Origin: Evansella vedderi
GTDB taxonomy: Bacteria; Bacillota; Bacilli; Bacillales; Salisediminibacteriaceae
Reading direction: 5' to 3'
Assembly (NCBI RefSeq): GCF_030813435.1
Contig: NZ_JAUSUG010000009.1
Span: 1-64,000, forward strand
DNA: 64,000 bases
In this document: in pieces, positions 7,919 through 15,807 of the stretch
Layout of the letters: every line of letters starts with the position of its first letter
Position numbering within the stretch: position 1 is the first letter of the stretch
Program-made: the position numbers and the translations under genes
Notes under the pieces: generated by a model
Databases searched by the model: none
The model's input: the letters and a program-made list of their open reading frames with translations, nothing else
Told to the model about the DNA's origin: nothing

Positions 7919-8758
7919 TTACATATTCCCCCTCTCTAACTCCGTTAAACAATCTAGCAGTGTGTTTTTTAAAACAAACAATCTATATTCACTAGATCCT
8001 TCCGTATCTGATAAAATCGGGTCAGGAATATGTTTAACTGCTAAGTCTATCCTTTCTTTAATAGAATAATTACTATTATTTAAATATGTCTCCATTTGTT
8101 CTGAGCGGAACGGAAAAGGACAAAGTCCGCTAATTGCTACATTTATATTTTCATCTATTTTCAATACAGCTACAGTAATTAATGGATAACCAGTGTCCCC
8201 CTGTTTACGCTTCTTAACTGTAACGTATGGTACACCTAAATATTTTCTTTCCGTACAAATTTGAATAAGAAACTCTCCCTCTTTCAATTGAAGCTTCTTA
8301 TCAAAAATACGCATTATTGGTTCGGCCTTGATACCTTCAGGTCCTCCAATAAACACCTGACTATCGGAAATTAGTAAAGGAAGTACTGCTTCCCGATAAA
8401 ATATGTTAGCACAAATATTACCTCCGAGTGTTATTTTATTTCTTGCGGTATGATCAGCAATTTCCTTTGATGTTGCCGTTAGGAGTGGAAAATAGTTGGC
8501 ATCTTCTATTTCTGTTAGTGATCTTCCAGCTCCCAAATATAAATAATGCTCATCAAACTCCATCACTTTACAAGCCGGAATGTCTCTAATATCAATGACC
8601 GCCTCCGTATAAAGGTGATTTATTCTTCCTAAAGTAATTATTTCTGTTCCCCCCGAGAAAAACACTGGGTGTTTCCCTTCTTCCGTTAATGTTTGAAATA
8701 AGTCTACCGATTCTTGGATCGTCTTAGGTTTGTAATACTCAAAATCAAAAGGAATCAC
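7919..8758 (-). CDS. FAD-binding subunit of a molybdenum hydroxylase (PucC/CoxM-like)
   Basis: A 279-residue FAD subunit of the xanthine dehydrogenase superfamily. It opens with FDFEYYKPKTIQESVDLF, has the FAD-contact segment FFSGGTEIITLGR and the second nucleotide motif TARNKITLGGNICAN, and a C-terminal CO-dehydrogenase-flavoprotein domain. It takes electrons from the 2Fe-2S subunit and hands them to an acceptor. It lies four bases after the large-subunit gene and one base before the FeS gene. Confidence 0.88.
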   Translation of the reverse strand: MIPFDFEYYKPKTIQESVDLFQTLTEEGKHPVFFSGGTEIITLGRINHLYTEAVIDIRDIPACKVMEFDEHYLYLGAGRSLTEIEDANYFPLLTATSKEIADHTARNKITLGGNICANIFYREAVLPLLISDSQVFIGGPEGIKAEPIMRIFDKKLQLKEGEFLIQICTERKYLGVPYVTVKKRKQGDTGYPLITVAVLKIDENINVAISGLCPFPFRSEQMETYLNNSNYSIKERIDLAVKHIPDPILSDTEGSSEYRLFVLKNTLLDCLTELERGNM

Positions 8759-8762
8759 TTTG

Positions 8763-11084
8763 TTATTTCCCCTCCTTCGTTCTCCAGATTAACTCAGGAA
8801 TTAGGGGTAATTGGTTTAATGATACATTTGCAGCTGTGGACAGTCCGTTTCCTAATGCTGCCGGTATACCTAATAGCCCTTGTTCTCCTACACCTCTTGC
8901 GCCAAATGGGGCATCGATATGGGGAGTTTCTACAAATTCTACAATATATTCTGGATGCTCCTTATAATGAATTGGTCGATATGTTCTTAGTTGAGGGTTT
9001 AATACTCTTCCTAAATCATCAAATAGAAACGTTTCCCTGCTGGCAAATGCTAGACCCATACTTGCAGCTCCAGTTACCTGGCCCCTTGCCGCCATAAAAT
9101 TTAATACCTTTCCAACATCCAATACCGTATATAGCTTGACTACACGATACGTATAATCTCGACGGTCAAATTCTACCTCCACTACTTGAGCCCCTACAGA
9201 CCATTCAGGTCCAGGATTCCCTCTGCCTGTTTCTTGGTCCAGATAGGTCATTCGTTGTAATATATAATTTCCTCTTCCGATAATTTGACCTCCGATGGAG
9301 TTACCGTTTGGGTACGTATATCCGTGGGCAATTTCCTTAAAATGCAGTCCAATAGAAGGATCTTCTTTTAGAAAAACCCTTTGATCTCCTATATCCAAGT
9401 CATCTACTCTACTACGTAAAACAGTGGCTGTAATCTCCTTAAGTTGACAGATAACATCGTTAGCCGCCTCTAAGAGAGCTCTCCCAGCCATGAAGGTACC
9501 TCGACTAGCCACCGTTTTCCAATGCTCCGGTGTTGTCTGCGTATCAACCTTCATCCGAACATGGATTTGATCTATGTCCATTTTTAATCGTTCCGCTAGC
9601 ATTTGGGCTAGCACCGTTTTCGTTCCTGTGCCAATTTCCACAACACCTGATATCAGATTGATACTTCCATCTTCATTAAAGGTTAAAATTGCTCCTGAAA
9701 CGGAATCGGGCGGAATTGTTGAGTTTTTCCAAAGGCATGCAGCACCTTTTACCCTGATGATTCGTTCATTTATTTCTTCGATTTTCCCTTCATCCCACTT
9801 ACTTAATTCCTTTACTCTATCAATACATTCTACTACGTTCCCAACATTACTTCGGTTCAACCGTACTTGTGTTGGAGTTAAATCTCCTGGACCAATGGCA
9901 TTAATTCTCCTTAAATGGAGCGGATCCATATTTAGCTCTTGAGCTAAAATATCCATCGCCCTTTCAAAGGCAAATAAAACCTCAGAATGGCTGAAGCCCC
10001 TATATGGAGAAGCAAATGGATGATTCGTATAGACAGCATAGGAATCGCACCAAATATGTTCAATTTCATATGGTCCTGTACAATCCACTCCTCCTGCCCT
10101 GCTCAGATGAACCGCTTTGTCGGAATATGCCCCTCCATCAAATAGATATTGTATTCTAGCAGCCTTTAACTTACCATTTCTCGTAGCACCCAGCTTTATT
10201 TGGGCATCTAAACCAACATGGCATGGAGTAGTAATCATATCCTCTTCCCGAGAATGTAGAACCTTAACTGCTCTACCCCCAACTGCTTTCGATGCAATAT
10301 AGGCTAGAATTTCTTGAAAAACAGAGGCCTTCCCCCCATACCCACCTCCAACTAATGGAGTATCAACAACGATTTTCCCGACCTCTATATCAAAGTACGC
10401 AGAAATTAATTTTTTGACCATAAAGGGGGCTTGTGATGATGTTTCTATATGAACGTAACCATCTGCCTTAATTTCACATACAGCACATCTTGTTTCCATT
10501 GCCGTATGATCGGAAGGGGAAAAGGAAAAGTTGGACTCGATGGTAACTTCAGATAAACTCCACCCCTGTTCCATATTTCCTTTCCTAATTTTCATTTGAT
10601 TGGAGATGTTAGATCGGGGAATTGGGTGTATATCTTCATCCCTATCGTATTCCTCCACATTCTCATGAACCAAGGGTGCACCTTCCTGTACTGCTTCTGT
10701 TGGTGAATTAACGACTGGAAGTAGATCATATTCCACATTTATATAGCTTACTGCCCTTTTTGCTATAACTGGATCATCTGCGACAACGAGAGCCACAACT
10801 TCCCCATGGTAACGAACTTTATCTACAGCAATGGGTGGTCTGTCCCTGATCTCCTCTCCTGTAAGGGGTAAACCCTCACCGGTAATAATTGCTCTAACCC
10901 CTCGTACCTTCCATGCTTCTTCTGTATTTACTGATTTTATCCTTGCATGGGCATAAGGACTAGTTAATAATCTGCCATGAAGAACCTTTAAATCTCCAGC
11001 ATATTTATCATCGGTGTATTTTGCCTTTCCTGTTACTTTATCTTCCGCTTCTTTTCGAATGACACTCTTTCCTATTGTTTTCAT
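8763..11084 (-). CDS. Molybdopterin-binding catalytic subunit of a xanthine dehydrogenase-family enzyme
   Basis: A 773-residue catalytic subunit. The N-terminal a/b hammerhead begins GKSVIRKEAEDKVTGKAKYTDD. Cofactor motifs follow: GGGYGGKAS, PYRGFSHSEV (with the Arg found at this place in xanthine dehydrogenases), and GARGVGEQG, where the Glu is the expected catalytic base. It hydroxylates a heterocycle or aldehyde with water as oxygen source; purine, nicotinate or another substrate cannot be distinguished by eye. It is similar in size to PucD. The neighbours are the FAD and FeS genes but no xdhC/pucA or mobA-like maturation gene, so sulfuration and cofactor insertion must be supplied from elsewhere. 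Confidence 0.9.
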   Translation of the reverse strand: MKTIGKSVIRKEAEDKVTGKAKYTDDKYAGDLKVLHGRLLTSPYAHARIKSVNTEEAWKVRGVRAIITGEGLPLTGEEIRDRPPIAVDKVRYHGEVVALVVADDPVIAKRAVSYINVEYDLLPVVNSPTEAVQEGAPLVHENVEEYDRDEDIHPIPRSNISNQMKIRKGNMEQGWSLSEVTIESNFSFSPSDHTAMETRCAVCEIKADGYVHIETSSQAPFMVKKLISAYFDIEVGKIVVDTPLVGGGYGGKASVFQEILAYIASKAVGGRAVKVLHSREEDMITTPCHVGLDAQIKLGATRNGKLKAARIQYLFDGGAYSDKAVHLSRAGGVDCTGPYEIEHIWCDSYAVYTNHPFASPYRGFSHSEVLFAFERAMDILAQELNMDPLHLRRINAIGPGDLTPTQVRLNRSNVGNVVECIDRVKELSKWDEGKIEEINERIIRVKGAACLWKNSTIPPDSVSGAILTFNEDGSINLISGVVEIGTGTKTVLAQMLAERLKMDIDQIHVRMKVDTQTTPEHWKTVASRGTFMAGRALLEAANDVICQLKEITATVLRSRVDDLDIGDQRVFLKEDPSIGLHFKEIAHGYTYPNGNSIGGQIIGRGNYILQRMTYLDQETGRGNPGPEWSVGAQVVEVEFDRRDYTYRVVKLYTVLDVGKVLNFMAARGQVTGAASMGLAFASRETFLFDDLGRVLNPQLRTYRPIHYKEHPEYIVEFVETPHIDAPFGARGVGEQGLLGIPAALGNGLSTAANVSLNQLPLIPELIWRTKEGK

Positions 11085-11117
11085 TCTATCCCCCCATGTT
11101 TCCAGAGTAAAAGGAAG

Positions 11118-11270
11118 CTATAAAATAACGGATAGAGCGATAATAGTAACGGATAAATAAAATAAAATTTCTAACCAATCTTTCGAGCGACTATTTATTA
11201 AATTAAAAAAACGTATACCGCATCTCACACCAACAAATAACCATGCTATGGTAAGGATAATACTTGGCAT
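11118..11270 (-). CDS. 50-residue membrane protein leading the molybdenum hydroxylase operon
   Basis: A small frame of 50 codons with an excellent ribosome site (AAAGGAGGA, 8 bases before ATG 11270). The product has two hydrophobic stretches, IILTIAWLFVGV near the N-terminus and LFYLSVTIIALSVIL at the C-terminus, joined by a basic RFFNLINSRSKDW loop. It ends 33 bases before the large-subunit gene on the same strand, so it is probably co-transcribed. I do not recognise the family. A membrane anchor for the enzyme or a small regulator are both possible; neither is shown. Confidence 0.6.
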   Translation of the reverse strand: MPSIILTIAWLFVGVRCGIRFFNLINSRSKDWLEILFYLSVTIIALSVIL

Positions 11271-11451
11271 TAACGATTCCTCCTTTTTAATCAAAAATAA
11301 ACCTCATTATAAAATCTTTATTTTCACTTTCAAGATAATATGTGTTTTCTTAACGAATATAGGAAGAAAGCGTTTTGTTTTACTTGAATTTTACATAATT
11401 AGCTGTGGTTTTCCTAACAATAAGTGAAGTATGAAAAAGTGAGGGAAAAAG

Positions 11452-12828
11452 ATGAAAACCACATCTAATGAACAAAAGGAGAAGCCATTAAAGTGGTGGC
11501 AGTTATCTTTGTTAGGGGTTGCCTGTACGATAGGTACAGGTTTCTTTCTTGGGTCAAGTATTGCCATTTCCATGGCAGGTCCATCGGTTCTTTTATCCTT
11601 TGCCCTAGCAGCTATTGGGACATATTTTGTTTATGAAGCGCTGGCAAAAATGACGATTGAAGATCCTCAGAAGGGCTCCTTTCGATCCTATGCTAAAAAA
11701 GCTTATGGAAGATGGGCAGGGTTCAGTAGTGGATGGGTTTACTGGGCCTCTGAAATGCTAATTATGGGAAGTCAAATGACAGCATTGTCTATTTTCACAC
11801 GGTTTTGGTTTCCAGATGTACCTTTATGGGTATTTGCCTGCGGCTACGCTACACTAGGGATTATCGTCATTTTTACAGGAACAAAAGGATTTGATCGAAT
11901 TGAAAACTTACTTGCAGTTTTAAAAATAGCGGCAATTGTTATGTTTATCATCGTTGCTGCACTGGGGCTTTTTGGTGTTTTAGGTGGTACAAATGAGATA
12001 GCAACTATTCCCCGGACCTATGGTGGTATTTTTCCAAATGGAATAACGGGATTTTTACCCTCCCTTATTTTTGGTTTTTATGGATTTGCAGGTATAGAAA
12101 TAATCGGTCTCCTTGCCATTCGTTTGAACAAAATGGAAGAAGCAACAAAATCAGGTAAAGTAATGCTTCTAATTCTTGCCATTATTTATATCACTTCCAT
12201 TGGATTAGCCATAACAATGGTTCCTTGGGATAACTTTTCCACGGAAAAAAGTCCCTTTGTAACTGCTTTGAATCGTTATGCAATACCTTTTGTTCCTCAC
12301 ATATTCAACGGGGTTTTTATAATTGCCGGCTTCTCAACAATGGTAGCGTCTTTGTTTGCAGTAATTCGTATTTTAGTTACCTTGGCAGAGGATAATGACG
12401 CCCCTTCCTTTTTAGCAAAAAGGATAAAAAATAAAATTGCTTTACCTGCGATTGGATTGACAACAATTGGTGTTGCCTTTTCCATCGTTTTGTCATTACT
12501 TATGCCAGGGAATATATACGAATATTTTACAACAGCAGCAGGATTAATGCTTTTATATAATTGGTTCTTTATTTTAGGTTCTTATGGAAAGCTCCATGAG
12601 CTAACAACAGGTGACAATCTAAAGCGAATTCTTGGGTTTTCCATTGTCCTTTTAGCAATCGTCGGTACAGTATTCCATACTACTAGTCGACCAGGATTTT
12701 TTGTAAGTATTTTATTTATTGTCTGCATCGCAATTGTAACCCTAATTATGAGACATTTTTGGAAGAAGGATCCTAAGGAGCCTCAAGATCCAGAGCCAGG
12801 TTCTCTTTTTACGAAAATAAAACAGTAG
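11452..12828 (+). CDS. APC-family amino acid permease
   Basis: A 458-residue transporter with about 12 membrane helices. The first helix holds the substrate-backbone motif GVACTIGTGFFLGSS, with the family's unwound GxGxF-like turn, and further helices fit the amino acid/polyamine/organocation superfamily, nearest in style to the Bacillus AapA/YdgF group. It probably imports an amino acid with protons; the substrate is not evident. The start is ATG 11452 after GTGAGGG. It is divergent from the molybdenum hydroxylase operon and its 3' end overlaps the convergent lysE-like gene by 20 bases. Confidence 0.88.
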   Translation: MKTTSNEQKEKPLKWWQLSLLGVACTIGTGFFLGSSIAISMAGPSVLLSFALAAIGTYFVYEALAKMTIEDPQKGSFRSYAKKAYGRWAGFSSGWVYWASEMLIMGSQMTALSIFTRFWFPDVPLWVFACGYATLGIIVIFTGTKGFDRIENLLAVLKIAAIVMFIIVAALGLFGVLGGTNEIATIPRTYGGIFPNGITGFLPSLIFGFYGFAGIEIIGLLAIRLNKMEEATKSGKVMLLILAIIYITSIGLAITMVPWDNFSTEKSPFVTALNRYAIPFVPHIFNGVFIIAGFSTMVASLFAVIRILVTLAEDNDAPSFLAKRIKNKIALPAIGLTTIGVAFSIVLSLLMPGNIYEYFTTAAGLMLLYNWFFILGSYGKLHELTTGDNLKRILGFSIVLLAIVGTVFHTTSRPGFFVSILFIVCIAIVTLIMRHFWKKDPKEPQDPEPGSLFTKIKQ

Positions 12829-13438
12829 CAGCCTGAATGCCAAAATAAACACCAAATCCAATTAGGGATAGCCCTGAGATAACAGAAATCACTGTCAATA
12901 GACGGTTAGTTAGAAATCTTCGCAATGTGCTTGATAAAGCAGCCATTGTCACATCCCAGAGAGTTATCCCTACAAAAATGGCAATTATGTATATGGTTAC
13001 TTGACCTGTTCCATAGGAGGTCATTGTTTTTGCCAAGATAGACCCAAAAATCCCTAACCAAAATAAAATCGTAATGGGATTAAAGAGAGACATGAAAAAG
13101 CCTGCTAAAAAAGATTTAATATAAGACTCTCCATTGGAGCCCATATCATTTAAAGCAATTTGACCAGCACTGTTTAAGCTTTCAATCCCTGTATACACTA
13201 ACACAAAAAAACCAAATAACCACAAAAAGGATTGTACAAATGGTATTTCAATTAAATGATAAACTCCTAAAAACACAAGGAGCATATAGATTCCATCTGC
13301 CACAGTGGCTCCAAGTCCAACAAGCCATGCATGAAAAAAACCGTTTTTTATCCCTCGATCAAGCTGGGCAGCGTTCACTGGCCCGATTGGAGCCGCCAAA
13401 GATAACCCTAGAAAAACATAAGTAAGAATCATACTCAT
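12809..13438 (-). CDS. LysE/RhtB-family amino acid exporter
   Basis: A 209-residue, six-helix exporter. The signature of the LysE family is in the first segment (LSLAAPIGPVNAAQLDRGIKNGF) and in GFFMSLFNPITILFWLGIFGS. Members export basic or neutral amino acids and related metabolites. The start is ATG 13438 with GGAGG eight bases upstream. It converges on and slightly overlaps the permease gene, so each is probably its own transcript. Confidence 0.9.
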   Translation of the reverse strand: MSMILTYVFLGLSLAAPIGPVNAAQLDRGIKNGFFHAWLVGLGATVADGIYMLLVFLGVYHLIEIPFVQSFLWLFGFFVLVYTGIESLNSAGQIALNDMGSNGESYIKSFLAGFFMSLFNPITILFWLGIFGSILAKTMTSYGTGQVTIYIIAIFVGITLWDVTMAALSSTLRRFLTNRLLTVISVISGLSLIGFGVYFGIQAATVLFS

Positions 13439-13535
13439 ACAATCATCCTCCAGTAGTAGAACATACGCTTGTACATTCTATTCAGGCAAGTCCAACAATA
13501 CCACTGTGAATGATTTATTTTTATAAGAAAATGGA

Positions 13536-13570
13536 AAAGCCGTCTCAATCGACCCCATTGAGACGGCTTT
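13536..13570 (-). terminator. Rho-independent terminator
   Basis: A perfect 14-bp stem AAAGCCGTCTCAAT / ATTGAGACGGCTTT with a 7-base loop lies just past the stop of the small spore-protein-like gene. Confidence 0.9.
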
Positions 13571-13577
13571 GTTTTAA

Positions 13578-13760
13578 TTAGCAATCACGGTTGTTACGAT
13601 TATTTCGGTTATTTAAATCTTGTGCGGCATTTTCTTCAGCGAATTCTGTATTGTAGTTATCAGCATTATAATCTGCAGCATTGTTTGCATTATTATGGTT
13701 ACGATTATTTCGCTGAGCTTGTGCATAACGATTGTTGTTTCGATTCTTATTGTTTGCCAT
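13578..13760 (-). CDS. Short gamma-type SASP-like protein (Asn/Arg-rich)
   Basis: A 60-residue hydrophilic protein dominated by Asn, Arg and Ala. The segment YNTEFAEENAAQ matches the gamma-type small acid-soluble spore protein repeat (TEFASET.AQ), which holds the cleavage site of the spore protease GPR; an earlier AQAQRNNRN resembles its flanking AQQVRKQN. Gamma SASPs are an amino-acid store degraded at germination. This one has a single cleavage site, is shorter than B. subtilis SspE (84 residues) and ends in Cys, which is unusual. On the minus strand a CATACTA box (13809-13815) looks like a sigma-G -10, but I see no clean -35. A GGGGGT ribosome site precedes ATG 13760. Confidence 0.65.
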   Translation of the reverse strand: MANNKNRNNNRYAQAQRNNRNHNNANNAADYNADNYNTEFAEENAAQDLNNRNNRNNRDC

Positions 13761-13915
13761 CCCGAAATACCCCCATGAAATAAATTTGGTGTTGCGGTAT
13801 TACTTTTATAGTATGTCACCATAACTACTCTTCATAAGAGGTAGTTACTTGTTCTACTTCCTCTTTCCTTCCAAACGACTCATAATTCCCCATACTCCTT
13901 AATACAAATCAAATA

Positions 13916-13948
13916 GGCGGACAAGTATAGCCTGCAAAAACGTCCGCC
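13916..13948. repeat. Inverted repeat in intergenic DNA
   Basis: GGCGGAC (13916-13922) and GTCCGCC (13942-13948) are perfect complements around a 19-base loop, about 80 bases upstream of the YitT-like gene. There is no T run after it. Its GC-rich arms resemble ends of the dispersed repeats in this window. Nothing else is recognisable between 13,761 and 14,014 apart from the possible promoter of the SASP-like gene. Confidence 0.45.
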
Positions 13949-14029
13949 CTGCATATCCAAGTCAACTATTTTCTCCTATAAACAAGCTTTTAAAAAACAG
14001 CCTAAAAAAGGAATATGAGGGAGACAATC

Positions 14030-14647
14030 GTGAAAAATACAATGAATTCATACATATTAATAACATGCGGTGGGATCATCCAAGGAATGGGGATGGCACT
14101 ATTCCTTTTTCCAAATAAAATTCCCTCAGGTGGTGCTGGTGGACTAGCAGTACTTTTAAATTTTTGGTTTAACATTCCTTTAAGCTTTGCACTATGGCTA
14201 GTGAATTTTTCTATGCTTGTTGTAGCCATTCACTGGCTTGGAAATGCCAGTGCAATCGGTACAATGTACGGAATTACGGTAACATCAATAAGTATCCATT
14301 TTTTCGACTATTATATATATATTCCTCCTTCGATTATTTGGGTAGATTTAGTAATCGGTTCCGCTATATTAGGACTAGGGGTTGGTATATTATTAAGGCA
14401 AAATGTGTCTAATGGGGGAATGGGGGTATTGGCCTTAATCATCGCTCAATTAAAGGACATTCCCCCGGGAAAACCATTATTACTTATCAATGGTTCCATC
14501 TTTGTCCTGACAGCCTCTATAATAGCATGGGAGATCATTTTTTTAGCCATTATATCCCAATGGCTTTCTACACGGATAGTAGATCTGGTTTATAAAGTAA
14601 AAATAACAAAGGAAGTAACCCCAGTAATGGCATGGCGTAAAAAATAA
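14030..14647 (+). CDS. YitT-family (DUF161) membrane protein
   Basis: A polytopic protein of about 205 residues with five to six helices. The YitT pattern is in ALFLFPNKIPSGGAGGLAVLL and in GVGILLRQNVSNGGMGVLALI, two related glycine-rich loops. The function of this family is not known; transport has been proposed. Many family members carry a cytosolic DUF2179 domain at the C-terminus, which is absent here. GTG 14030 is favoured because GAGGGAGA lies about 6 bases before it; ATG 14015 in the same frame is the alternative. It sits 80 bases ahead of a tctC-like gene on the same strand, with no obvious terminator between. Confidence 0.8.
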   Translation: MKNTMNSYILITCGGIIQGMGMALFLFPNKIPSGGAGGLAVLLNFWFNIPLSFALWLVNFSMLVVAIHWLGNASAIGTMYGITVTSISIHFFDYYIYIPPSIIWVDLVIGSAILGLGVGILLRQNVSNGGMGVLALIIAQLKDIPPGKPLLLINGSIFVLTASIIAWEIIFLAIISQWLSTRIVDLVYKVKITKEVTPVMAWRKK

Positions 14648-14730
14648 TTAATTTCTTCGTAGACAACATTACATTATATAGCCCTTTGCATAGTATTTTT
14701 ATGAATAAATGATAAAGGGGTGATAACTAT

Positions 14731-15708
14731 ATGATGAAGAAGAAATTTTTCACGTTACCTTTTCTCCTCTCCATGCTGATGTTAATTTTTGTGTCAGGCT
14801 GTTCGTCTGAGGCCTCAACGAATAATTTTCCAAATAAAAGCATCCAGCTTGTAGTTGCTTTTTCACCTGGAGCAGCTACTGATACCCAAGCGAGAATTAT
14901 TGCTAAGTATGCAAGTGAATACTTAGGACAAGAATTAGTAATTGTTAATAAACCCGGAGGTGGCGGTCAGGTTGGTTGGAATGACTTTGCTACAGTTGAA
15001 CCTGATGGATATACTTTAGTCGCTTACAACCTCCCACATGTTATTACTCAACCGCTAGTAAATGATACATCTTTTAGTGTTGACACATTTGAACCACTAG
15101 TTAACTGGGGCGGTGATCCAACGGTTTTTGCTGTACGTCATGATAGTGACATTCGTAGCCTAGAGGATCTTATCTCTATAGCGGAAGCATCCCCTGGATC
15201 CATAACTATTGGAAACGCAGGTCAATTTGTCGGGCAGCATTTAGCCATTTTATTACTTGAACAATCGGCGGGAATTGAAGTGGAAGATGTTCCATTCCAA
15301 GGGGCAGCTGATGCTATTGCAGCTCTGTTAGGTGGTCATATTGATGTTGTTTCAGGAAATCTATCTGATATATATCGTTTAGGAGACGAAGTCATCCCAT
15401 TAGCTATTGCAACAGAGGACAGACATTCCTTCTCTCCAGATATTCCAACATTTATGGAACTAGGCTATCCAGAAGTCATTATGAGTACTGATCGAGGAAT
15501 TGCGGCACGGGAAGGTACCCCTATAGAAATTATTGAAAAGCTAGAAGAAGCATTTTTGGGTATTCTCCAAGATGAAGAATTTTTAGCTGAAATGGAACGA
15601 GCCGGAGCGGATATGCTGATCTTAAATCGTGAAGAGGTAATCGAAGACTTTGAACGACGAACAGAAGCATACACAGAACTATTACGATCTATTGGTAAGA
15701 TTGAATAG
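14731..15708 (+). CDS. tctC: Tripartite tricarboxylate transporter substrate-binding lipoprotein (TctC/Bug family)
   Basis: A 325-residue extracytoplasmic binding protein. The signal peptide ends at lipobox VSGC, giving a lipoprotein. The Bug-family core follows: FPNKSIQLVVAFSPGAATDTQARI, then VNKPGGGGQVGWNDFA, and a later GGHIDVVSGN loop. These proteins capture carboxylates and pass them to a TctA/TctB membrane pair; the ligand is not predictable. It is transcribed towards the fused TctA-TctB gene on the other strand instead of sharing an operon with it. A terminator follows. Confidence 0.9.
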   Translation: MMKKKFFTLPFLLSMLMLIFVSGCSSEASTNNFPNKSIQLVVAFSPGAATDTQARIIAKYASEYLGQELVIVNKPGGGGQVGWNDFATVEPDGYTLVAYNLPHVITQPLVNDTSFSVDTFEPLVNWGGDPTVFAVRHDSDIRSLEDLISIAEASPGSITIGNAGQFVGQHLAILLLEQSAGIEVEDVPFQGAADAIAALLGGHIDVVSGNLSDIYRLGDEVIPLAIATEDRHSFSPDIPTFMELGYPEVIMSTDRGIAAREGTPIEIIEKLEEAFLGILQDEEFLAEMERAGADMLILNREEVIEDFERRTEAYTELLRSIGKIE

Positions 15709-15718
15709 TTATTATTGG

Positions 15719-15748
15719 AATCCCCCAGTGAAGATTCGATGGGGGATT
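15719..15748. terminator. Terminator after tctC
   Basis: AATCCCCCA / TGGGGGATT, 9-bp stem with a 12-base loop, followed by T-rich sequence on the plus strand; it lies between the convergent tctC and tctA-tctB genes. Confidence 0.75.
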
Positions 15749-15807
15749 TATTATATATATGTCTGGAACAAAAATCAGCAGGCGGAACCATGATTCCGCC
15801 TACTTAA

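Noticed and set aside
8714-10302. Plus-strand frames inside the molybdenum hydroxylase genes
   Set aside because: They are antisense to strongly recognisable subunits, lack ribosome sites and match no family.
13613-13822. A 69-codon frame overlapping the SASP-like gene
   Set aside because: Same strand, different frame; composition is that of shifted Asn/Arg codons, and the SASP-like frame has the protease-site motif and better start.
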